From the NCBI GenBank assembly GCA_964458575.1, contig CAYWMD010000009.1, forward strand, positions 62,001-126,000: 64,000 nt of DNA. Reading direction: 5' to 3'. The DNA comes from CAYWMD01 sp964458575 (GTDB taxonomy: Bacteria; Verrucomicrobiota; Verrucomicrobiia; Limisphaerales; JADLHS01). This document shows positions 26,832 through 34,276 of this stretch, in pieces. The notes beneath the pieces were generated by a model. That model had not been told where the DNA came from and ran no database searches. It worked only from the letters and a program-made list of their open reading frames with translations. Positions within the stretch are counted from its first letter, which is position 1. Each line of letters starts with the position of its first letter. The position numbers were made by a program, and so were the translations under genes.

Positions 26832-27000
26832 GTGCTGCGTGAAGAATTACAGGTCGTGGCATTGATCTGGTAGCAGCGGACGTGAGTTCGCTCCACCTGG
26901 ATTGGGAAAAAGTCAGAACTGATTCACGTCGGCGGCTACGGGTCAAGAGTTCAAAGCGCGAACCATGGCTCGGGAAATTCTCACCGATAGCGACAGCGTC

Positions 27001-28230
27001 TTATTTCATGATACCCGCGTCGGTACGATACGACCTCGGCTTGGGCTCCAGCATTTCGATCAAGCGCGGCAGGATGGCCTGCGCGCAAAAGAAGTTCCCG
27101 CACGGCTTGTAATGCCCGATCCAATACTTCGCGAGGTAATCCTCGAGGTCACCCTTGAACAACGCGAAATCCTCCGTGTGTTGCTGCATCAAATCCACCA
27201 CCGACAGCCCGCGGCGCTTCATGAAATCCACAAACGGTTGATCGGCCCGCACGCCTTCCCGCACGAAACGCGCGAACGATTTCGCGGGATAAGACAGAAC
27301 GAACAACACCGTCTTGTTCTGCGCGCGAGCGAACGCTTCGATCTTCTCCACAATTCGTTCGGAAGCGAAGTAAGCCGATTGGTGGTGCAGGGTATCCGCC
27401 GTTTGCGAAAGCCCTTCTGCCGTGTCAATCCGAGTCACGATGCCGTGGGTCGTGGCCAGCTTTAACGTGTCGGCATAGCTTAACTCCGGATTCTTCGCTT
27501 TCGCGTTCAGGTGCGCGAGCATGATTTGCAACGCGAAATCATCCTTGAATTTCTCCACCACCCAATCGAGGTCGCACAGATTATAAACACTCTCCGGGAT
27601 TGGGCAGGCGTTGGGCCGTTCCTCGAACCGCCCTTCCTTCACATTGACGGCGACGTAGGGCAGCGTCGGTTCGATGAACCGCTCGTGTTTCGTGACACGG
27701 ATGTTGCGCCAGGAATCGAGATTGCGGAAATGGTCGTCGTCGTAAATATTGAAGATGATGAACTCCGCCGGCGCGCGTCGCTCCTCCTTGAGCATGCGCA
27801 GATACGCCTGATAAACCGACCAGCCGCCGACGCCGAAGTTGCGCACGGGCTCTTGCAAATGCGCGGCGAGCACTTCCTGCCATGTCTCGCCGTCGCTGAC
27901 CTGATGGCATTGGGTGTAGCTGTTGCCATAGGTGTTGATACGGCATGGCTGGTCTTGGTAGTGGATGGTGATGCGCTCGTCGAGCGGGCCGAAGGTGTAA
28001 ACGTTGACCGAATCGTCAACGCCGTCGCGGAAGCGCACCGACCGCAGCAGCCATCCGAACTCGCTGCTGTATTTCGCGAACGGAAAAGCTTTCTCCGCGA
28101 GCCATTGTTTCACCTCGTCCTTCGTGTAGCGCAAGCGCTCAAGATATTCACGCGCCGTCATGATCGAGCCACCCTCCGCTTTTTTGACGGGATCGCCACT
28201 TTGGGCCCGGACCTCTCGCCGACCCACCAT
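27001..28230 (-). CDS. SGNH/GDSL-type hydrolase, probably Tat-exported
   Basis: 409 residues from ATG 28230. An internal ATG at 28161 has a good GGAGGG ribosome site. The fold is SGNH: GNSYTQCHQ (nucleophile Ser block), NFGVGGWSVYQ, FNIYDDDH. Upstream of 28230 the same frame continues for 23 codons without a stop and encodes PRRKFLANTALGVTAL, a twin-arginine signal, but no ATG, GTG or TTG lies in frame before the stop upstream of it. So either a non-standard start, a single-base frameshift, or a recent loss of the leader must be assumed. Likely an esterase or carbohydrate acetyl-esterase acting on glycans; inferred. Confidence 0.7.
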   Translation of the reverse strand: MVGRREVRAQSGDPVKKAEGGSIMTAREYLERLRYTKDEVKQWLAEKAFPFAKYSSEFGWLLRSVRFRDGVDDSVNVYTFGPLDERITIHYQDQPCRINTYGNSYTQCHQVSDGETWQEVLAAHLQEPVRNFGVGGWSVYQAYLRMLKEERRAPAEFIIFNIYDDDHFRNLDSWRNIRVTKHERFIEPTLPYVAVNVKEGRFEERPNACPIPESVYNLCDLDWVVEKFKDDFALQIMLAHLNAKAKNPELSYADTLKLATTHGIVTRIDTAEGLSQTADTLHHQSAYFASERIVEKIEAFARAQNKTVLFVLSYPAKSFARFVREGVRADQPFVDFMKRRGLSVVDLMQQHTEDFALFKGDLEDYLAKYWIGHYKPCGNFFCAQAILPRLIEMLEPKPRSYRTDAGIMK

Positions 28231-28632
28231 GGTTTCCAGTGCCGTGACACCGAGCGCGGTATTCGCCAGGAATTTTCTGCGCGGGATTTTGCATTCACAT
28301 CAACAACTGCGAAAAGGCCGAAGTTCGTCGTGCCGCCACACGACGACTTGCTTTACCAACCCGGTTCATGCGTGACAGGAAATGTCAAACCGGCTGCAGG
28401 TTCAACACATTTTCCAGCAATTCAGGTGTGGCAAAGTTCAATGCCTGCTGTTCATGGCGGCCATGTCAAAACGGCATTTGTCGGCAAAAGGGTCGGGCAA
28501 TAGCCTTGCGCCCGTGCGATGGCAGGTTTCAGTGCGCGGATGTGGATGGACCCGGGTTGCCAGCGCCACCGCCGTGGTTTTAGTGCTGCTTTCGATGCGC
28601 GCCGGCCCCAAACTCTGACGCACACGCAACAG
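28231..28632. other. 402-bp divergent intergenic region with a perfect hairpin
   Basis: It separates the minus-strand SGNH gene from the plus-strand dehydrogenase. TCGTCGTG (28325-28332), a 6-nt loop, and CACGACGA (28339-28346) form a perfect 8-bp stem. The part nearest 28231 encodes the Tat-like peptide described with the SGNH gene. No promoter could be assigned. Confidence 0.55.
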
Positions 28633-29559
28633 ATGAATAAAACAGATATTGGCTTCATCGGTCTTGGCAACATGGGCAGCCTCATGGCAGCCAATCTCGT
28701 CGCGGCGGGATTCCGACTCATTGTCCACGATGCGCGCCGCGAATCGGCCGACTCATTGCTCGCGAAAGGCGCGCAGTGGGTCGAATCACCGGCAGAAGTG
28801 GCTCGAGCGGCGGCCATTATCTGCACCTCACTGCCCGGCCCGGTTGAAATGGAAACGGTTTTCTACGAGACCGGCGGCCTGCGGACGGTTATGGGAAACG
28901 AATCGCTGCTGATTGATTTCACCACCAACGCGCCACAACTCGTCCGCCAAATGCACGGCGAATTGAAGGCCGGCGGTGCGGCACTGCTTGACGCGCCCGT
29001 GAGCGGCGGTGTTTCGGGAGCGGCCAGTCGCCGGCTCACCGTGCAGGTTGGCGGTGACGCTGCGGATTTCGAGCGCGCACGGCCCGTGTTGGATGCGGTT
29101 GCGGATACGGTGTTGCATGTCGGCGGCGTTGGCTGCGGGAACATTTGCAAGTTGCTGCACAACTGCGCCGTCTTTGCCGCCGACCTTGCGCTGGTGGAAT
29201 GTCTGACCGCCGGCATCAAGGCGGGCGTTGAGCCGACTACGATGATCAAGCTGTTCCAACAGTCCGGCATCGGCCGCAATCATGACTTGCAGGTCAGCCT
29301 GCCGGTGACTCTTTTTCGCGGCGACTTCGCCGCCAGATTCGCCATGCGCACGGCCATGAAGGATATGAAACTCGCCACGGAACTGGCCCGCGCCGTCAAT
29401 GTGCCGATGAAACTCGCGGCGTTGTGTGAGTCCGAAATGGCCGAGGCCATCGCGCGTGGTTGGGGTGAAAAAGATCACGCGATGTTCCTGACGCTTCAGG
29501 AAGAGCGTGCCGGTGTGCAGGTTCGCCTCGCCGGCCACGACAACTTCAAACCCTCATGA
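28633..29559 (+). CDS. Beta-hydroxyacid dehydrogenase (3-hydroxyisobutyrate/tartronate-semialdehyde reductase family)
   Basis: 308 residues from ATG 28633. N-terminal Rossmann motif GFIGLGNMG (residues 7-15), substrate-binding DAPVSGGVSGA, and catalytic Lys K173 in GNICKLLHN define the beta-hydroxyacid dehydrogenase family. It reduces or oxidises a 3-hydroxy acid with NAD(P). Together with the aldolase-like and aldarate-dehydratase-like genes it could act like GarR, reducing tartronate semialdehyde; this is an inference from context. The stop overlaps the next ATG (ATGA). Confidence 0.85.
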   Translation: MNKTDIGFIGLGNMGSLMAANLVAAGFRLIVHDARRESADSLLAKGAQWVESPAEVARAAAIICTSLPGPVEMETVFYETGGLRTVMGNESLLIDFTTNAPQLVRQMHGELKAGGAALLDAPVSGGVSGAASRRLTVQVGGDAADFERARPVLDAVADTVLHVGGVGCGNICKLLHNCAVFAADLALVECLTAGIKAGVEPTTMIKLFQQSGIGRNHDLQVSLPVTLFRGDFAARFAMRTAMKDMKLATELARAVNVPMKLAALCESEMAEAIARGWGEKDHAMFLTLQEERAGVQVRLAGHDNFKPS

Positions 29560-30404
29560 AACACGGCATCACCGGCATAGACCATCCCGTGATCGTGGTG
29601 CGGGACCTGGAATCAGCGCGTGGCGCTTACGAGCGTTTGGGCTTTATCGTTCCGCCGCGGGGAAGCCATCCCGAATGGGGCACGGGCAACTGGTGCATTC
29701 AGTTCGCGCACGGCTACCTCGAACTTCGTGGGATCGTGGTCCCGGGAAAGGAGACGCACGGCCTGGGCCGGTTTCTCGAAAAGCGCGAGGGACTTATGGG
29801 CGTGGCTTTCGCGACCGTTGGCGCAAAAGTATCGCACAACGCACTGGCCGCGGCTGGGTTACATCCCCGACCCGTTAAACCGCTCACACGAGACTTTGAA
29901 CTGCCCGAAGGCTCAATTCCGGTCAGCTTCGAGTTGTGTTTCCTTGATCCGGCAGAAACGCCCGGTTTGATGTCGGTGGTAATTTGCGAACATCTCACAC
30001 CGGAACGGCTGCGCCGACCCGAGTGGCTGCCACATCCCAACGGAGCTCGCGGCATTCGGGGAATTATTGGTGTCGCCCGCCGACTCGCCGAAATCCCCGC
30101 TGGCTGGCGAAAGCTCTTTGAACGGGTGACCGAATCTGACGGTGAAGTTCGCGCTGATTTTGACGATGGCGGTTTCATCGCTGTCATTGAAGAACGGATT
30201 TTTGTCAGTCGCTTCCCCTCGGTGCCACCGCCTGCCTTATCCGAATGGCCCTGCCTTGCCGTCGTTTCGCTCGCGACCCAGGATGTTCGCTCAACTGCCG
30301 ACTACTTTGCCTCCCGCGAAGTGAAACACATCGCCGACGAATGGGTTATTGTGCCACCGGACGAAGCCTGCGGCGTCGCCTTGGAATTCGTGAACGCCCG
30401 CTGA
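29556..30404 (+). CDS. VOC / glyoxalase-3-like domain protein
   Basis: 282 residues, coupled to the dehydrogenase by a 4-bp overlap. The N-terminus GIDHPVIVVRDLESARGAYERLGF is a classic VOC/glyoxalase start with a candidate metal His, and the C-terminal part repeats a similar fold (LAVVSLATQDVRSTADYF). This layout fits the Glyoxalase-like (PF13468-type) family. The substrate is unknown; isomerisation, ring cleavage or aldehyde handling are all possible. No signal peptide is seen. Confidence 0.7.
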   Translation: MKHGITGIDHPVIVVRDLESARGAYERLGFIVPPRGSHPEWGTGNWCIQFAHGYLELRGIVVPGKETHGLGRFLEKREGLMGVAFATVGAKVSHNALAAAGLHPRPVKPLTRDFELPEGSIPVSFELCFLDPAETPGLMSVVICEHLTPERLRRPEWLPHPNGARGIRGIIGVARRLAEIPAGWRKLFERVTESDGEVRADFDDGGFIAVIEERIFVSRFPSVPPPALSEWPCLAVVSLATQDVRSTADYFASREVKHIADEWVIVPPDEACGVALEFVNAR

Positions 30405-30655
30405 CAGTTTCCGATTGGCTTCCATTACTTCCGGCGATTCCGTTTTTGTTATTGGGCGAGTTCATGTCTTTAGGACATTGCTTCGATGCTAGTGCGACAT
30501 TATCCAAACATAACGCATTGCCTTTAAATATATTACAACGATGGATTAAGCGTCTCCGGCGAGCATTACTTTTGGTCAGGATTCTCTTTAACCTTGACCG
30601 CCTAAAACGGCTTGGCAAAGTGCAAGAGAACAGCAACTTACAACCCACTCAACGT
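30405..30655. promoter_or_regulatory. AT-richer leader of the PEP-CTERM gene
   Basis: A 251-bp spacer, visibly richer in A and T than its surroundings, containing TTTAAATATATT near 30524-30536. It probably holds the promoter of the PEP-CTERM gene. I tested the TTGGCA...TGCA stretch near 30610 as a sigma-54 site; the GG-to-GC spacing is wrong. Confidence 0.35.
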
Positions 30656-31504
30656 ATGACAAAAAATCAGACCTTGCTGGCGACAGTTTCCTCGACCCTC
30701 ATGCTGGTGTCTTTTTCGGCTCGGGCCAACTATAATTTCGAGACTTTTAACACGGACTTGGCGGGGTGGACTTATACCAACCCCGGCGGTGCGACGAACG
30801 GTTCCACTTTGGGCTGGAACAACTCTGCGAATTCCGGAGGCGCGGCAGGCGAGATTGGTGGCACCCTTGCCAGAGTCAACGTTCCCACGTCTCCCACGGC
30901 TTTGGGGATGCCACGGATACTGGACACTTCGACCAGCCGTCTCCTCGGCTTGACGCTTAACACTGCAATCTCGGTCAGTGGCAAGATGTACTTGGGTGAT
31001 CCCGGCACCGCCGATACCGGCATCTACATCGGATATTTTAACACCGCTGCTCCGGACGTCCAACGGCTCGCCCTCAGGATTGATGGACCAAGCGCTCATC
31101 CCCAGTGGCGTGCCCGATTCGCATCGGGATGGAGTGGCAGTGGTACAACCGGAACCAGGACAGCAATGGCTGCCACATTTAATGCAACTGCGCTTGATTT
31201 TAGCTTCAGCTTTGCGCCCTCCGGCTTGAACGACGGTGCTGGCACACTAACGGGAAGCATATACAATGTGGGGACGGCAGAAACTTTTACAGTCACTGCC
31301 TTCAGCATTTTGGCGAATGCGAACTCCTTTGACGCTTTCGGCATCTGGGGTGATTCGTCAGGCAGCTCGGACATCACAAGGGTGCAAACAGCGTGGTTTG
31401 ATAATCTCACTTACACCGTCGTACCGGAACCTGCGGCCGCCTTGTTGCTACCCTTTGGCGCTGGACTCCTCTTGCTGGCAAGGAACAAAACCCGTCGGGC
31501 ATAG
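30656..31504 (+). CDS. PEP-CTERM sorting domain protein
   Basis: 282 residues from ATG 30656, with a signal peptide (LLATVSSTLMLVSFSARA). The C-terminus is a PEP-CTERM tripartite sorting signal: VVPEP, then a hydrophobic helix (AALLLPFGAGLLLLA), then the basic tail RNKTRRA. The mature part is a beta-sandwich (GWNNSANSGGAAGEIGGTLARV, then IYIGYFNTAAPDVQRLALRI) homologous to parts of the protein at 18281. Family knowledge: exosortase recognises the PEP motif and releases or anchors the protein during exopolysaccharide export; the exosortase gene at 39329-41080 is the likely partner. Confidence 0.9.
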   Translation: MTKNQTLLATVSSTLMLVSFSARANYNFETFNTDLAGWTYTNPGGATNGSTLGWNNSANSGGAAGEIGGTLARVNVPTSPTALGMPRILDTSTSRLLGLTLNTAISVSGKMYLGDPGTADTGIYIGYFNTAAPDVQRLALRIDGPSAHPQWRARFASGWSGSGTTGTRTAMAATFNATALDFSFSFAPSGLNDGAGTLTGSIYNVGTAETFTVTAFSILANANSFDAFGIWGDSSGSSDITRVQTAWFDNLTYTVVPEPAAALLLPFGAGLLLLARNKTRRA

Positions 31505-32385
31505 GGTTCTGCCTTGTAGGCGGGTCGGTTTCGGCTGGGTGGAAATAACCTGTAATCGAAGCACCGATTACCCAGTCGGCGAACCTTCGCGGCAGGTCAC
31601 GATAGCCAGATCGGCCAGTTCGAGTTCCATTGGATTCCCGCCAGAAGGCCTCATACAATAGCAAAAGGAGGTCGACGATGGAGCGACACAACGAGCGTTC
31701 CTGACGCAACTCGACGATGACTTCCTTCGCCGGGAGCAAATCCTGGAACTTCTGCGGACGGCGCGGCGTGAATTCCTCGACCGCCTTGCGGACTGCGGCT
31801 GCATCAAAGGAGGACATAAGCTGGATTGTGGCGGATGCAAACCGGGAAACTGGTTGACGGCAGAATGTCCACGGCGATGCGGTGGATCGGACAGATCCCT
31901 GCCTGAACCGGCACGCGGCCCATGCCTGTCTGTGGCTGGACGGCAACCACGGCAAGTTCACAGGATGGAGTTTGTCTGCGGAATATCCAACTCCGTTGCT
32001 GCTGCCGGTTCGCGGCCGGTTGAAGCCGCGTCATTGCCACGGATGTGGACTGTTTGCGCTCGTGCCTGTTGGCCCGGACTGGACGCGGCTGCGGACTGTT
32101 TGCAGACACGGATCAGCCGCAACTGCGGCCTGCTCTTTGCCTGTCCATGTTCGCGGACTTGCCGCGTTGTTGGTCGTGAGCAATTCATATTGCGAGGTTG
32201 ATTGGCGGCTTCACCGGGACTGTTTCGCGGACGCAGAAACCTTCGGCACGAAGGGGTAACGCGTGCCTTGTCTTAAACATGATGAGCCACACACTGCCTC
32301 CTCTGTTGCAGCAGATCACGGAGATTGCAGTCACGGAGGTCGCCGCGTCCGACAAGCAATCGCCTGCCGACAAGGAGTGAACGCC
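31505..32385. other. Gene-poor accessory stretch
   Basis: About 880 bp between the PEP-CTERM gene and the AbiE operon. Apart from the remnant at 31683-31817, I see no gene with recognisable protein features. Open frames exist on both strands but have no motif support. Confidence 0.5.
31683..31817 (-). pseudogene. Remnant of a small HTH-like protein
   Basis: From ATG 31817 the frame encodes MSSFDAAAVRKAVEEFTPRR, then KEVIVELRQERSLCRSIVDLL, which resembles the N-terminus of small helix-turn-helix proteins often found on accessory elements. After about residue 45 the recognisable sequence stops, and the open frame runs on antisense into the PEP-CTERM gene, so the 3' part appears lost or frame-shifted. 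No ribosome site is seen. Confidence 0.35.
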
Positions 32386-33231
32386 TCACGCCGGCAGGAG
32401 ATTCAGCAAGTGGGTCTTGACGTATTTCCCAGCCGCTTGAGGGTCGTAGGTGATGTCGGTGCGGAGCAGCGGCTGCATGTCCGAACAGAATCCGCGGTCC
32501 TTGAGGTGGCCTTCGAGAATTCCGATAAACTCCGCCCGACCGGCTTTTGTGCCTTCTTGCTTCAAGTAGTGCTCGAAGGACGCGATGATTGCTGCCGGGT
32601 CAACGGGCGTTGGTGATTTGGTCAGTGCCCAATACAAATCGAACAAATCACGACCCCGCTTCCGCTGGAACATGGCGCGCATCTTTGTTCCCAGCATTTC
32701 GTGGATGTCGAAGCCTTTAACGTGGGTTTGGACTGCCTTGTCGCGAAATGGAAAGCTGAATGGCATCTCAACAACCGCCCGATGCGGCTTGCGTTCGGTC
32801 ACGTTCGCTTCGACGACAATTTCCAGCGTCCGGTTTGGCTCGATGATTGAGCGTGCTGAGTAAGTCATGCGCAACACGCGTGACGGCTTGACGGTGTTTC
32901 GGATCGCCAATGCGAGCGTGTCCCAAACGGACGTCTTTGGCGCTCCCAGAACATCGGTCAGCACGCGACGGATTGCTCGGCGGATGTGGTCGGCAGGGCG
33001 AGTCCCGACCACGACTAAATCAATGTCCTCGCTGTAACGTACGGGTGGCGCAAGATGGACCTTGTGAAGGAGCGTGCCGCCGCGCATGGCGATTTGGGAA
33101 CTCAGGAATTTGTCGTCGAACAGCGCAACCATCGCGCGGCACAGCAGGAGGTCCTGCTCCACCTGATACTGCGCCGTCCACGGCACAACGGCTTGGTGCG
33201 CCAGAATATCTTGGCGGGTGATCGGCGTCAT
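32386..33231 (-). CDS. abiEii: AbiEii-type nucleotidyltransferase toxin
   Basis: 281 residues of the AbiEii/AbiGii toxin family. Motif I is visible as GGTLLHK (residues 51-57), with the DxD metal pair D69/D71 in YSEDIDL, and the C-terminal KMRAMFQRKRGRDLFDLYWAL (K183, R194-D195, D198) typical of this family. AbiEii acts as a nucleotidyltransferase, and related enzymes modify tRNA acceptor ends to stop growth, giving phage abortive infection and plasmid stabilisation. The ATG overlaps the antitoxin stop by 4 bp (ATGA), as in other AbiE operons. Confidence 0.88.
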   Translation of the reverse strand: MTPITRQDILAHQAVVPWTAQYQVEQDLLLCRAMVALFDDKFLSSQIAMRGGTLLHKVHLAPPVRYSEDIDLVVVGTRPADHIRRAIRRVLTDVLGAPKTSVWDTLALAIRNTVKPSRVLRMTYSARSIIEPNRTLEIVVEANVTERKPHRAVVEMPFSFPFRDKAVQTHVKGFDIHEMLGTKMRAMFQRKRGRDLFDLYWALTKSPTPVDPAAIIASFEHYLKQEGTKAGRAEFIGILEGHLKDRGFCSDMQPLLRTDITYDPQAAGKYVKTHLLNLLPA

Positions 33232-34052
33232 ACTTTCAGCTCACTGGAATTGTTGAGCACCTGCCAGCGTCTGATAAGCGGGAAGTTGTCGCGTTTGCCT
33301 TTGGCCGGGGCGAGCGTTACGGGCGTCAAGTTATCGGGCAACCAGTCGCGGACAACTTTTGACAGTGACTTGTTGCCACACGCTTCGATGACAAATCCCA
33401 ACCGCTGTGCGACGGCGGGTTCGTTCTCCAAATCCAATACGCGCTTGAGCTCGCGGGCGCGCAAGAGCGGCAGAAGCGGGCGGATGGTTTCCGCCGCGCG
33501 CTCGATGCCGCCGATGCTGGTTGCGTATCGAATCAGGTCATACGCCGTTGCCTCGGGCGTGCTGATCCGAAGTGGTGCGACTGCGCCTTCAGGCTGTTGG
33601 GTGGGCGTTCGCTCAATCCCTCGCTTCACGAAGAATCGAAGCTGGGTTCTTCCAACCTTGATCGGTCTGAATGGTTTGTCGGTCATCACTTGGGTGACTT
33701 GGAGAGCCTGCGGATTTGAACCGTAGGAACTGGCCGCTGATTGAAGCGCCAGATAATAGGGACAACCAAGCCAGTCGAAGTAATCTTGAAGCCACCAGTT
33801 CGCCGGGGGCGCGCCCATGTTGCGGTGTTCCGGGCTGACTATTAAGTAGAACGGTTGCCGGGTAGAAATCCTGACGACTTTGCTGCGCAGTCGCGTTAAT
33901 TGGCGCTTGGCAGCGAGTGCCGACAGTCCGGACGCCTTGCCCAAATCAGACAAAGCAAGCGTAACGCGCCCCAATGCCAATCGAGCATCACAAAAAGCCT
34001 CCGCCGCACCGCTTTGGCGGGCTTTTGTAGCGGTTTTGGCCTTATTTTTCAT
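33228..34052 (-). CDS. abiEi: AbiEi-type antitoxin / autorepressor
   Basis: 274 residues from ATG 34052. This start is chosen because upstream codons are unlike the family and a large dyad ends 1 bp upstream of the ATG. The N-terminal winged helix (VTLALSDLGKASGLSALAAKRQL) is followed by the AbiEi C-terminal fold (STPEATAYDLIRYATSIGG, IRPLLPLLRARELKRVLDLE). AbiEi neutralises AbiEii and represses its own operon by binding inverted repeats; the operator at 34054-34086 fits this. No good Shine-Dalgarno is present, so translation could be leaderless. Confidence 0.87.
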   Translation of the reverse strand: MKNKAKTATKARQSGAAEAFCDARLALGRVTLALSDLGKASGLSALAAKRQLTRLRSKVVRISTRQPFYLIVSPEHRNMGAPPANWWLQDYFDWLGCPYYLALQSAASSYGSNPQALQVTQVMTDKPFRPIKVGRTQLRFFVKRGIERTPTQQPEGAVAPLRISTPEATAYDLIRYATSIGGIERAAETIRPLLPLLRARELKRVLDLENEPAVAQRLGFVIEACGNKSLSKVVRDWLPDNLTPVTLAPAKGKRDNFPLIRRWQVLNNSSELKV

Positions 34053-34053
34053 T

Positions 34054-34086
34054 TGCACATCATACCGTCTGACGGTTCGTTGTGCA
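34054..34086. promoter_or_regulatory. Candidate AbiEi operator (two nested dyads)
   Basis: TGCACA (34054-34059), ACCGTC (34064-34069), T, GACGGT (34071-34076), TGTGCA (34081-34086): two perfect nested 6-bp arm pairs symmetric about base 34070, immediately upstream of the antitoxin ATG. Characterised AbiEi proteins bind inverted repeats at this place. Confidence 0.75.
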
Positions 34087-34276
34087 AACGGAATAAAACC
34101 AGCAAAATGCCAAAACGGTCGGTGCGGCTGGACGGCGCGACAGGCGGAACGAACGCATAGTCGTTCCCGCTGGCGCGAACGGACCGTTGATGATCCCAAC
34201 CGTCGCGGCGTGTGCGGGCGGTTGGCGGAGCGAAATGAGCGCGGCCAACAGCCCGCAGGGGCCAGCGGTTGCACCA

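Noticed and set aside
30600..30655. Possible sigma-54 promoter (TTGGCA...TGCA) before the PEP-CTERM gene.
   Set aside because: The GG-to-GC spacing is 6 nt rather than 10, so it does not fit the -24/-12 consensus.
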